Source: Micrasema longulum
Taxonomy: Eukaryota > Arthropoda > Insecta > Trichoptera > Brachycentridae
NCBI GenBank assembly: GCA_022494885.1
Contig: JAGVSM010004976.1
Location: 81,820-145,819, forward strand
Direction: 5' to 3'
DNA: 64,000 bases
The notes beneath the pieces were generated by a model. It saw nothing but the letters and a program-made list of their open reading frames with translations. It did not search any database and had not been told where the DNA came from. The number at the start of each line of letters is the position of its first letter. Position 1 is the stretch's first letter. Positions 54,701-64,000 of the stretch are shown one piece after another. The position numbers and the translations under genes were made by a program.

Positions 54701-57700
54701 TTTGGTCACGTAGAACGAATGGACGACGAAAAATGGTAAAACAAGTATATATGGCGAAAATGAACGGCAACGTGAGACGAGGACGACCAAGGAAGACGTG
54801 GCATGATCAGATAAACCAAAATCTTAAGTCTGGTCATGTCAAAAGCAGACAGAACCGAAGGGCATGTATGACAAGATGTATGAATGTGGAGGAGGCTAGG
54901 ATTGTTTGCCAGGATAAACGTGTGTGGCGGTCCATTCTCTCTGCCTACCCCCACGGGAAAATGGCGTGATGGTAGTAGTAGTAGTAGTATATTTGCATTA
55001 TTTTATAAAACTAATACAGTTGGTAAGCATCTAACGAGAAAATTCTCAGATAACATAGTTAAAGGATTCAAACAATAACCGTGTCTATAAATATTTTAAA
55101 AACATATTACCTCCGAGAAGACGGTTTGTAAAGAAATGCATTTCCATCTTTAGTGGAGTCAGTTCGCTTTTCTTCTCCTGGGTTAATTTTACCCAGCACT
55201 TCGAACGGTGGTTCGGTGTGGTCTACACGCTAAAAATGGAAACATTGCGCATTAATTAATATAACATTCTTGTTTTGATACGAGGTTAGTATTTTTCCTA
55301 CAGTCCTACAGTTATTTTGTTCCTACGAGAAACAATATTATTCTACTGAATAATAAAATAAACCTTTATCCATTTTAAATTAACCGGTGGCTTTAGGCCC
55401 GTGTTATCAGGAGATCTGTGCCTCGGTAACCTTTCTCTAATGAGATAGTCTGTGTATGCCTTTCTATATTCTGGTAGGCTCTTGTCTATCCCGATAAAAT
55501 TATCTGGGCTTGGCATAACAGAGCTTTTCGGCTCAAAGTTTTCGGGGCGATAATCGTGATACGTTTTATTTTCTTTCTTTGAGTTTAATTCCTGGGAAAT
55601 AAAATACAGTTTGAAATTATTTACATCCTCAAACTTATTTATAGTTTGCGTAGTTTCGCAACAGTGTATATTTATATAAAAAGTGCATTTTATTAAAAAT
55701 ACAGGAAAAAGTTTTTTTTTACAAAACAATTTTTATTATATACATAAACGAGTATAATACAATAAGCATGTAAAAAAAACTAAAATTATTTGTACGTAAA
55801 TACATTATGAAGGTAGAGATTATCATGCACATAGATTACTATTTTAAACAACAAAAAAAATCAAAGGTTTCTTTCGATAGGTAGGTATATTTCGATTTAC
55901 TTAAAGCGATTTTGAAATGTTGTTTAGAAGAGGCATTGCTTTGAAAAATGAATTAAAAATATCAGATTTATATTTTCCATACCTGGTAATAATCTCTTCT
56001 GGTTCCGGATCCAGGCCTAGAGGTTCTGCCCTTCGGAGGGCGCCCAGTGAGGCGCTCCTCTGGGGGCTTCGGAGACTTGGGAGGCCGAGACTTCGTGTCC
56101 ATCGTCTTATGGCTGTCTAAATACGGTCTCAAGTCGCTGCTGAGCACCTGAGGAGACGCCGCTCTTCTTGCAGTGGGAGGTCTCTCGGTTTTGGTGGCGC
56201 TACCTGTGGACACGGGAAGACTGTCCTCAGGGTTTACAAGCAAATTTTGCGAGTCTGCGTGTGAAGGAACGTAAGCGAGATTTTTCATTTCGTGTTTTAA
56301 AATATCGTCATTGAACATAAGACCATCTGGCTGTTTCGTTTGAACTTGTTTAATTAGTGGTAAACTGGTGTATTTGTCTTTATATTCGGGGGTGACGTAA
56401 AGTTCCCCTTCGAGCTTTAGATGTGGATTTTGGCGCAAAGACGGTCGCCTTTCAATAGGAAACTGCTGAAAAGATTTTGTATATTCTGGTAGAAAATCTA
56501 AATCTCCCTCGCACTTTAAGTTCGAGGGTTTTCTCTGGAGTTCCGGTTTTGCGCCGGATAAAGCGTGCTCTATAAACTGACTGAGGGTTTCTGAATACAC
56601 GTTCATCGTTCCTTCCCTGTCGATATGCAGTTCGGAGTCCGGTCTCTTGGTGACGGGCCGATGGCGAGGAAACTCCACGAATACATCTTTGTACTCCGGG
56701 AGATGATAAAAGTCACCCTCCAGGAAGAGATTAGAATTCCGCTTGGCTAAGGGAGGGCGCGTGCAGTTTTCGAATAAAATAAACTTATCTCTGTTTTCGG
56801 TAACTGTGTTAAGGTCGCCTTCTAGTTTCAACTGAGTTTCTCTTCTGAGCAGGTCGGGCCGTTTGGAAAGAACGTATTCGATAAACTGATCTCGTTTTTC
56901 AGTTTGAAATATCATCTCACCTGAAATAAATGTTATGTGAACTTTACAAATTCATGCCTATATACATGTTGTAGGGAAACTGGGTGATTTGTACCTTCGG
57001 GGCGGAGGTCTCCACGTGGCTGTAAGCGGTATCTGTGAGATGCTCGACTCACGCTATTGTCTACAAGGTCTCCGGAGTGACTCGAGCATCTCCTCATGCC
57101 TATATTTTCCTGAAATCAATTCAATTGTTCCCGTTTTGCGTTGAGAGAAAATAAAATAAAACTACGGAGGAGGCGGTATGGAAAAAACTACGAAGACCCG
57201 TCGAGTGTAACGGTAGTAGTCACAAGGGTTATTTTGAAACTATGAATAAAACGAATTTAATTTAAGATCAAACGAAAGCTGAAAGGTTTAGTAAAAAGAA
57301 ATAGCACAAATAAATTAAAGCCCATCATCTGTTAAATAAAAATAAAAATAAAAATAGTCAGTATTAAAAATGACGTAGAAAAGCGGTTAACATGGAAACT
57401 CACTTTGTTTTCATCTTCAATGTGACTAGCCAAGTTCACGAGAGATCTGGCCACAAGTGCAGGGGATCGGAAGCTGTAGCCGTATTCTGTGGTTACATCC
57501 TTCAAGGATCCCGTTTCTAGGCACAGATTGTCTCTAGTGCCGACAGAATCTGAAGAACAGAGGAAAAATACGATATAAAATATTTATGTTTTCAGTAGGT
57601 ACCTACACCATGTTACAAATAACACACATAGGAATTACATAAAGTATTTTTAAAATTTTTAGTAAGTATTTTAACTCTGGCATCTGGTACCACATTGACC

Positions 57701-58334
57701 AAATAATAGTAATGAGGAAATTCAGTGCTACAGGAAATTAGATATAAAAATATATTTTTTTACACGCGGTAAAAATTAGAGCATACCGCGTAGTTTCTCG
57801 AAAATGTATGAAAAATATAAAAAAGTGGTTTAAAAAAAGAACTACTTTGAAACGTCACAGGTTCCTGTGAACGATAAACAATCAATTATGGCGTTGTTGT
57901 GCGGCGTGATAGATTTTCGGTTTCCGGGAAGCCATTTTTCTCAATGTTTTTTGTATTTTGACAGCTACGGGTTCTACCTTTAAATGTCTGCACAACTTAC
58001 CGACGACCATTCGTGACGTCACAGGCGAAGTGATTTCGAAATAAGAAAACTTAAAGAAGTCATAACGATGATAATGCGATACGTATATATATTTTTTTCT
58101 TAGTTTGATAGTCTTATGACATATAATAATAAAACACTGAATTTCTCAAATTCTCAATTTGCTCCAGTTCCTGGTATCGCCCCTAACCAGATAGTAGTAA
58201 ATGCTGTACCGTGAGGTTTCCTGCGGCTGTACCAGCGCAGTTCGTCCACAGTTAGTCCTGGAGGAAGCCTGGCTCCAGCTCCTGGTACCGCTCCAGCTCC
58301 AGCCCCTGACCAAGTCTTGGGACCTGCGCGTCTG
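51747..58334 (-). CDS. SAXO/MAP6-like repeat protein, 5' end missing
   Basis: Eight exons join in consistent phase: 58210-58334, 57404-57549, 56995-57109, 55983-56920, 55364-55591, 55111-55229, 54171-54304 and 51747-52015 (stop TAA). They give about 690 residues with no start codon, so upstream exons remain to be found. The large exon holds five or six imperfect repeats of about 34 residues, of the form RP..L....LKLEGDLxxxPEYxxxFxxFP, for example LKCEGDLDFLPEYTKSFQQF and LFLEGDFYHLPEYKDVFVEF. A further SLPEYRKAYTDYL unit sits in the next exon. The spacing resembles the Mn-type repeats of SAXO/MAP6 microtubule stabilisers, which bind microtubules of axonemes and centrioles. The assignment rests on repeat pattern, not strict identity. 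The rest is basic, proline-rich and probably disordered. No membrane segment is seen. Confidence 0.75.
52075..52235 (+). mobile_element. LINE 3' untranslated end
   Basis: Shares GTGTCTGTGTCAACTAATTG and CTAGTCCCATCTCAACACA with 2.49-2.64 kb, and ends in AAATAAATAATAAAT repeats. It lies in the last intron of the SAXO-like gene. Confidence 0.65.
52737..52930 (+). mobile_element. SINE family D, tRNA-derived
   Basis: A tRNA-like head carries GGGGGCGCAGTTGGTTAATA and the B box GGTTCGAATCCC, followed by a body unlike families A-C (ACGAACGATTTGTTTCTCAA) ending near CTCTAAATAAAGG. This is the only copy in the window. Confidence 0.8.
53060..53850 (-). mobile_element. LINE reverse-transcriptase C-terminal relic
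   Basis: A 102-codon frame (MYEAYVKTKICYTQLLWGAG, then LQRQQNKILKLVYDLPYL and FQLESLKFIHKLATN) matches the thumb and C-terminal portion of jockey/CR1-type LINEs. It is followed by an AT-rich 3' region and preceded by degenerate reverse-transcriptase sequence. Confidence 0.75.
54610..54990 (+). mobile_element. RTE-like LINE 3' end with TAG-repeat tail
   Basis: After a frameshift the frames read GSLRWFGHVERMDDEK then MVKQVYMAKMNGNVRRGRPR, KTWHDQINQNLKSGHVK and RVWRSILSAYPHGKMA, ending in a GTAGTAGTAGTAGTA tail. This is the well-known C-terminus of a LINE abundant in insects. It lies in an intron of the SAXO-like gene on the opposite strand. Confidence 0.85.
57714..58147 (+). mobile_element. 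MITE with GAGGAAGTTCAGT termini, copy 3
   Basis: Starts GAGGAAATTCAGTGCTACAG and ends ACACTGAATTTCTC. The interior (CACGCGGTAAAAATTAGAGC, GTGACGTCACAGGCGAAG) aligns with the other copies. It lies in the intron between the first two visible exons of the SAXO-like gene. Confidence 0.75.
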
Positions 58335-59625
58335 CTATAATTAAAATCCAGTTAAAGCATTCGTAATTTTATGTAAAAACTGTACATTTTTCAAGATAAA
58401 GGTGTTTATTATTTAAATCTGAGTTTACAAAACGATGAAAATTAAACAAAAAATTACACTAATAAAATAAAACGTTATGTATAGAGGAGCATATTTGTTT
58501 ATTTAAATCAGTGTTTTTTAACATTTTTGAATACGGGATTTCTTTATGAGTAAAAAAATCAATACTGTCGTCATAAACAAAATGGCAGTTATTTTCAAAA
58601 ATCATATTTTGAGATATAACACTTTTTAGTATTTATTAAGTTTACAGAAATTTAAAAAAAGCTGTAAATAATCATAAGTAAAAACACAGTATGTTGATTG
58701 TTCCGGAAGTATAAAACATTTATGTGTCATATCTAGAATGAGTTTTTGCTTATGGATCTCTAGGTATTGTCTTATTCCTTAAAAAAAGTTAAAACTCATT
58801 AAACATTATGTCGTTTTTCGTACTGAAATATTTTTTAAACTTTTATTTACGAGAAATGGTTCGAAATTTCTCGAAGAACATTACCTCCTATTCAACTAAT
58901 TTTGTGATTTTTGTGCATTGTATGAAATGAAAATATGTATACGGCGAACACGTGTGACATGAATAAAAATATGAAATTTCTAAAAACACGAAAACATTCC
59001 TGTATGATGAAATACAAAACTAATTCGAGGAAGTAAAAAAAATGCGATATTTTCTTTTGCTTCATATGACAAGAACGATTTTTTGCAGCTCGATTTAACA
59101 GGACTGTGGTGTATTTGGAAAAAAAATATTTAAAAAATAATAAATTATAAATGAACGTAAATCTCAGATGCATTATGTATGAAATTACACGTTTCATGGA
59201 AATAAAATGAAAATATTTCATAACGTCAACACGATGGTGCATGAGAGAATGGTGCTCTACAAAAACCCTGCATGGATCGCTCTAAGTGTTTCAATATGTT
59301 AATCGCCTTTGTTGGAAAATACTAGAAAATGGAGAAACGCTCAAATATTCAGAAGGGATTTAAACTGAACTTACTTCAATAAAGAGAGGCATAATATATT
59401 TATACCTGTACCTACCCATTCTATCCTAGACTTTTCATCAAAACCTAAATTAACCGATTTTGTTCATTCGTGATCATGAAAATTAAACGGAATTGTTAAT
59501 TCATAAGATTGTTTCTGGCTGATGAGTCAATGGTCAAAAGTGGTAAAGCAACGAGAAATTTTTTTAAAAATGTTTTATGAATTAAATGAAAGCTTTAAAC
59601 CCTAATATCAAAAAATGTAAAGACC

Positions 59626-59820
59626 TTAAGAGGATATGCGGTGATTAAGAATTTTGATCAATAGGTATTTGAATATTGTTTTTTTGTCACTCTCTCGCAA
59701 ATGCCTCCCCGATGCGGTGCGAAAAAGACTAGCTATCAAATAAAATAATAAAAGTAACGTAAGAAAAAAACTCAATATCTTGTAAAGCAGTAAATTTTCT
59801 TTCGATTGACATATCCGCCG
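59626..59820. mobile_element. Small DNA element with AGGATATGCGGT termini, copy 2
   Basis: The left end TTAAGAGGATATGCGGTG and the right end CATATCCGCCG are imperfect inverted repeats. The interior has CTCTCGCAAATGCCTCCCCG, the reverse complement of the motif in the 25.62-26.04 kb copy. It is about half the length of that copy, by internal deletion. Confidence 0.5.
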
Positions 59821-60180
59821 TTACTTGAAAAATCGACTTTCGAGAAAACACAAGGAACTTTTTAAACAAGTAAATGATGTTGATAAAAACTTTTTTTTTA
59901 TAAATTGTGATGATGACTATTTATTGTGAGAAAAAAGCTTGTTTATAAAACACTTTTTTTTTTAGTTTACATTAGTTACAGACAAAAAGTTGCCCAAATT
60001 TAGTAAAATGTAGCATTAAAACTTTATACTGCAAAAAAGCTACTTTTAGACATTATTATAGCCTAAAATACAGTGTTTCATAAAGTTTAAAGGTTTTTGG
60101 AGAAAACTGATAGCAGATACGTCTTTTGAGTATAGGCAGTTTGAATTAAATCACACATTTTTTTAAAACATTGGTTTTTT

Positions 60181-60532
60181 TATCAAATTATAATGTAAAA
60201 ATGTTTTCTTGCGCGCGGTAAAAACTAGAACATTAAATTGTGCGGCAAGTTTTCTTGAAAATGTACGAAAAAATTTTTAATAAATATTTTAATAAAAACG
60301 CACTACTTTGAACGACGCCACTGGTTTATATATGAGAGCTGTGAAGGATATCCGGTTTGCTTACCGTAAACGAACCAATCGGAAGAACTGACAGAGAAGA
60401 ACCTCTAACGTCACACGAGTTATTTCAGAAATACAAAACTTATCATAGCGTTGATAATACGATATTTAATAATGAAACTATTAAAAGTTGGCTTAGTTTA
60501 ATAGTCTATTAACAAAAAAAAAGACTTCCTCA
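60181..60532 (+). mobile_element. MITE with GAGGAAGTTCAGT termini, copy 4
   Basis: Very similar to copy 1 (GTTTTCTTGCGCGCGGTAAA, CGTAAACGAACCAATCGGAA, AGAACTGACAGAGAAGAACC). The right terminus is degraded to GACTTCCTCATTG and the left terminus is not recognisable. Confidence 0.7.
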
Positions 60533-60599
60533 TTGTCGTAGCAACAAAAAAACTGAATGCATTTACAGCTAATTAAATGCTTATTACCGAACAATATGT

Positions 60600-61500
60600 T
60601 TTGTAATTTATATTCGTTTTAATTTTCTTATTATTAGTAAAAAAAATATATAAATGGTATATTTTCTAATTATTATGCTTCTATTTTTATTATTATCGGC
60701 ATGTTGTCTAATTTATACTTATGATTCATATTTAATATTTTTAAAAAAATATATTAAATATGAATATTAAAATCTTTGTCTTTAAAGGTGTAAAACATTA
60801 TAATAATCTTCCCAACGAACTAAAAACTATTGAAAAGAATATATCAATAATTTAATTTAATGTTAATCTAAAGAAATTTTTTGAACACGTGTAAAAACAA
60901 CATTAAATTTTAATTAGTATGAATGTATTATTGTTTTATGTTTTTTCTTTATATGTCCTATGTTTTTATTTTTCTTTCTCATGTACTCGTATTAAAAATT
61001 ATATAAACTCTAATAACTATAATAAATAAACAACTAATACAGTGTAAGTCACTCTCCAAGCACAAGAGTTAGTCTATTTTTTTGGAGAGTTACAGTGATA
61101 ACATTTACTAGATGTGTAAAAGTAGATATGTTTAGAATTTTACAAAAACATGTACTCTTTATGAAAATTTATTGAAAAAAAATAAAATATTAACGGTATA
61201 TTTTATAATTGTATTTATGCTTCAATATGTATTATTATTTGTAAGTTTTCTAATTTACAATATTGTTTCATTTTCTAAATATTTATGTTATATTTTCTAA
61301 TTTATATTTATGCTACAATTTTCATTATTATCGGTATGTTTTCTAATTTTCTAATTTTATTTTTTGATATACTTTGAATTTTTAAGCATTATTTAAATTA
61401 AAAAAAAAACATGTAAAATAGAAGGTCCCTAGTTTGTCGAGACCTGAAATAAAGAACCCCTGTACATTTTAAAACTGTGAAATAAATAAATAAATACACA
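60600..61500 (+). mobile_element. LINE 3' end with tandem repeats, interrupted by a second LINE
   Basis: Units of GGTATATTTTCTAATTTATA then TTTATTATTATCGG type occur at 60.65-60.74 and 61.19-61.35 kb. The 3' terminus GTTTGTCGAGACCTGAAATA then AAGAACCCCTGTACATTTTA and a TAAATAAATAAATA tail lie at 61.43-61.50 kb. Between them, 60.77-61.03 kb reads VFKGVKHYNNLPNELK then LKKFFEHV with its own AATAAATAAACAA tail, so a second LINE fragment appears to sit inside the first. Confidence 0.55.
61047..61100. repeat. Short hairpin
   Basis: CACTCTCCAA and TTGGAGAGT are complementary around a loop of about 28 nt. The outer bases continue to pair weakly. Function unknown. Confidence 0.5.
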
Positions 61501-62769
61501 ACTCAAAAACGACTTAACGGGAGTTGCGGTGGTTTAGACTCTACAAGTTTGATTACCATTGATTTACTTTTATTACTTTTTAAATTCGAAAAAAAACGGA
61601 CACAACTTATGTTAACACCTCATATAAAGTAAGTAGTATATTAAAGTTGATACAATGTAAAAGTCCATATTGGAAGTTTAATGTACCATATAATACTTGT
61701 ACCTTAAAGTTGAAATGCTGGAAGTCACATTTGATAAATTGTTCAGGAGAGGGGTTTGAGGTTGTAAAACCTATTTCTAATGTATCTTTCGAAGTAAAAA
61801 TGCAATACATTGCTATTTTTATGGATTTATAGGCTTTTGATAAGAATACTCAAGAAAAAAACATTCTACCTATCAAATAACTATGGAACCTCAATGTTTT
61901 TTGTTCTAACCGCCCGGCCTGCGCCTCAATTCAATCAAATTCAAATTAAATTAATGAAATTAACGGCAAAAGAAATGACACAATAGTTAAGTATGGTTGA
62001 TTCTGACAATAATACTTAATCTTGTGCAAAATCCCTCGCTGCGTCAGAGGTAATTTGTTATAAAAATTGTGGAATTTAGTCGGTATCCACTGCTTTAATA
62101 CCAGCAAACCGTTGAATTTTGTTGAAAGCATGAGTATTACGGCACTACTGGTGTTTTAGAACAAGCTATTTCAGTAGTGGTATACCGGAGGACTCCAATA
62201 TTTTTAGCATGAATAGAATCTGAATATATGAACAAAACTACATTTAAAACTCAATTTTGCAAAAAAATGTGACTTCTAGCCTTTCAGCTTTAAGGTACAG
62301 ATATGTCATATATGCATAATAAACTGAAATTAATCTCACTTTGTATTCCGAAATAAGCGCTAATAGTATTAATTGCGGACGAGAATAGGGAATATTCCGA
62401 TAAAGAAGTTATGTTCGCGGTGTTCCCGTTGGCGATGCACGCGATGAAAAATTCAGGAGAAAGAATATTCAAAATCTAAATACAAAATGGCCGGGGGAAG
62501 TCGGAAAGAACAACTCCGCAAAAATCACTCCCTCCACATAAACGCCGAGTAACTTTATTTATTAAATTTCAATTTCATAAACCGCGATTTTAATTTTATT
62601 AAACTCAACTGCTTTCATTGGCCCTTTCACTGTGGGTTTGGCAAATTATATGGTGGACTTATTTAGGCTATTGTCATTCTCACGACCGAATCGTAAATTC
62701 ATGAACAGTAACACAAACTGCTCAATTCGTTTGCGAATGAGGAAGTGCTAGGGGAGATTGGATAAAAAT

Positions 62770-62818
62770 TTGGTTGGAAGAAATTGCCATTTGGCAATAA
62801 GCCCGCCAATAAACTAGT
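62770..62818 (+). mobile_element. LINE 3' terminal fragment
   Basis: GGTTGGAAGAAATTGCCATT then TGGCAATAAGCCCGCCAAT is the reverse complement of 30.21-30.26 kb. Only the final piece of the element is present. Confidence 0.5.
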
Positions 62819-62819
62819 G

Positions 62820-63090
62820 TAGACCTGTCATTGGCTGGTTTAAGCATTAACTATACACACTGTTTAACATTAACCATTTTGCCTGAGTTCAAACATCTGT
62901 ATTTCTTCAATTCTTTCATCTGTTGATTTTTGTGAAGTCAAACAGCAATTAATTTGGGTGAAGCCCGTGACAGGTCAAAAACCGATGATAGGTCATAAGC
63001 CCAGTATATGCCTAGACTTCCATATGCCTTTTAAAAAATATTCTCTCGTAAAAAATATATCTCGGTTGTAATATGTGAATCTAGGGGGTT
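62820..63090 (-). repeat. Dispersed repeat, longest copy
   Basis: Contains GACCTGTCATTGGCTGGTTT, CATTAACCATTTTGCCTGAG and GATAGGTCATAAGCCCAGTA. Each block recurs at 1.29-1.44, 4.40-4.62, 19.90-20.06, 21.23-21.29 or 24.28-24.35 kb. The copy contains the GACAGGTCA motif in both orientations, suggesting an inverted internal arrangement. Confidence 0.5.
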
Positions 63091-63147
63091 GAATTAATTT
63101 TTTAAATTATAATTATATAATAATTATAATATATATTTTTAAAATTT

Positions 63148-64000
63148 ATTTTATTTCATCAATTTCATCAATTTCATCCATTTCATCCATTTCATCCATT
63201 TCATCCCTTTCATCCATTTCATCCATTTCATCCATTTCATCCATTTCATCCATTTCATCCATTTCATCCATTTCATCCATTTCATCCATTTCATCCATTT
63301 CATCCATTTCATCCATTTCATCCATTTCATCCATTTCATCCATTTCATCCATTTCATACATTTCATCCATTTCATTCATTTCATTCATTTCATTCATTTC
63401 ATTCATTCTATCTACTTCCATTCATTTCATTCATTTCCCATATTCATTTCATTCATTTCCTATCTTCATTCTCATTCATTTCATTCATTCTCTATTCATT
63501 CTCATTCATTTCATTCCATTTCATTCATTTCATTCATTTCATTCACATTTTCATTCATTTCATTCATTTCATTCATTTCATTCTCATTTCATTCATTTCT
63601 ATCTATTTCATTCATTCTCATTCATCTCATTCATTTCATCTATTTTCATCTTACATTCTCATTCATTTCATTCATTTCATTCATTTCATTCATTTCATTC
63701 ATTTCATTCATTTTATTCATTTTATTCATTTTATTCATTTTATTCATTTTATTCATTTTATTCATTTTATTCATTTTATTCATTTTATTCATTTTATTCA
63801 TTTTATTCATTTCATTCATTTCATTCATTTCATTCATTTCATTCATTTCATTCATTTTATTCATTTTATTCATTTTATTCATTTTATTCATTTTATTCAT
63901 TTTATTCATTTCATTCATTTCATTCATTTCATTCATTTCATTCATTTCATTCATTTTATTCATTTTATTCATTTTATTCATTTTATTCATTTTATTCATT
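63148..64000. repeat. 9-bp minisatellite array with variant blocks
   Basis: Tandem 9-mers run to the window edge. The first block is about 20 copies of TTTCATCCA, followed by a disordered stretch of TTTCATTCA units with small indels (63.37-63.66 kb), then alternating blocks of TTTCATTCA and TTTTATTCA (63.66-64.0 kb). All three frames on the minus strand stay open because the unit length is a multiple of three, which explains the long Met-Asn-Glu, Met-Asn-Lys and Met-Asp-Glu frames. These are not genes. Confidence 0.95.

Larger units (their letters stand above)
58335..63147. other. Right-hand region without recognised exons
   Basis: Either an intron or upstream DNA of the SAXO-like gene. It holds a short TIR element (59.63-59.82 kb), a MITE (60.18-60.53 kb), LINE 3' sequences with tandem repeats (60.6-61.5 kb), a LINE 3' terminal fragment (62.77-62.82 kb) and the ACAGGTCATAAGCCC repeat (62.82-63.09 kb). 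The frame at 62290-62472 was considered as an exon, but its splice phase does not fit. Confidence 0.5.

Noticed and set aside
58892..59240. 116-codon minus-strand ORF
   Set aside because: Phe/Ile/His-rich translation of AT-rich DNA, with no domain and no conserved neighbours.
62290..62472. Possible upstream exon of the SAXO-like gene on the minus strand
   Set aside because: A GTGAGA donor-like site exists, but the phase left by the exon does not match the first visible exon at 58334, and no acceptor is clear.
63148..64000. Coding region for Met-Asn-Glu/Met-Asn-Lys/Met-Asp-Glu repeats, or a CRISPR-like array
   Set aside because: The frames follow from a 9-bp tandem repeat, all three frames are open, and there are no spacers, start context or splice sites.

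Overview
The window is eukaryotic and almost certainly arthropod, most likely insect. It is strongly AT-rich, and its genes are split by introns with GT..AG borders. The spacer DNA is filled with 5'-truncated non-LTR retrotransposons, tRNA-headed SINEs, MITEs and DNA-transposon relics. No rRNA gene, true tRNA gene, CRISPR array or bacterial operon was seen. The order and species cannot be fixed from the sequence alone.

Five protein-coding genes can be assembled exon by exon with consistent reading phase. (1) On the minus strand, 12.7 to 3.3 kb: an acyl-protein thioesterase (APT1/LYPLA family). Four exons are present and the last part lies off the left edge. (2) On the plus strand, 16.4-19.5 kb: a REXO5-type DEDDh RNA exonuclease with all five catalytic residues, possibly extended by one more exon to 19.88 kb. 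(3) On the plus strand, 21.9-25.2 kb: a small single-pass membrane protein whose C-terminus matches the MXRA7 helical domain. (4) On the minus strand, 42.3-33.6 kb: a 283-residue protein with two HP1-type chromodomains and no chromoshadow domain, built from a duplicated exon pair. (5) On the minus strand, 58.3-51.7 kb: the C-terminal eight exons of a basic repeat protein resembling SAXO/MAP6-type microtubule stabilisers; its 5' exons were not found. The genes look like unrelated housekeeping or cell-biology genes, not a functional cluster.

Layout by region: 0-0.8 kb, GC-rich block of unknown origin; 0.8-3.2 kb, LINE and MITE debris; 3.3-12.7 kb, thioesterase gene with two large transposon-filled introns; 12.7-16.3 kb, intergenic, holding a LINE relic, a SINE and a MITE; 16.4-19.9 kb, REXO5; 19.9-21.9 kb, RTE-like LINE relics; 21.9-25.2 kb, MXRA7-like gene; 25.2-33.5 kb, repeat-rich intergenic DNA; 33.5-42.3 kb, chromodomain gene, whose third intron hosts a nearly intact LINE; 42.3-51.7 kb, intergenic, with SINEs, a perfect 117-bp inverted repeat and a long hairpin; 51.7-58.3 kb, microtubule-type gene; 58.3-63.1 kb, MITE and LINE debris; 63.15-64.0 kb, a 9-bp minisatellite running off the right edge.

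The observations most worth checking are the double-chromodomain gene with its duplicated exon architecture, the perfect inverted repeat with an open frame and a splice donor, the 155-nt hairpin at 47.6 kb, the conserved hairpin core of the dominant SINE family, two insertions with clean target-site duplications, and several small element families defined here by repeat comparison within the window.
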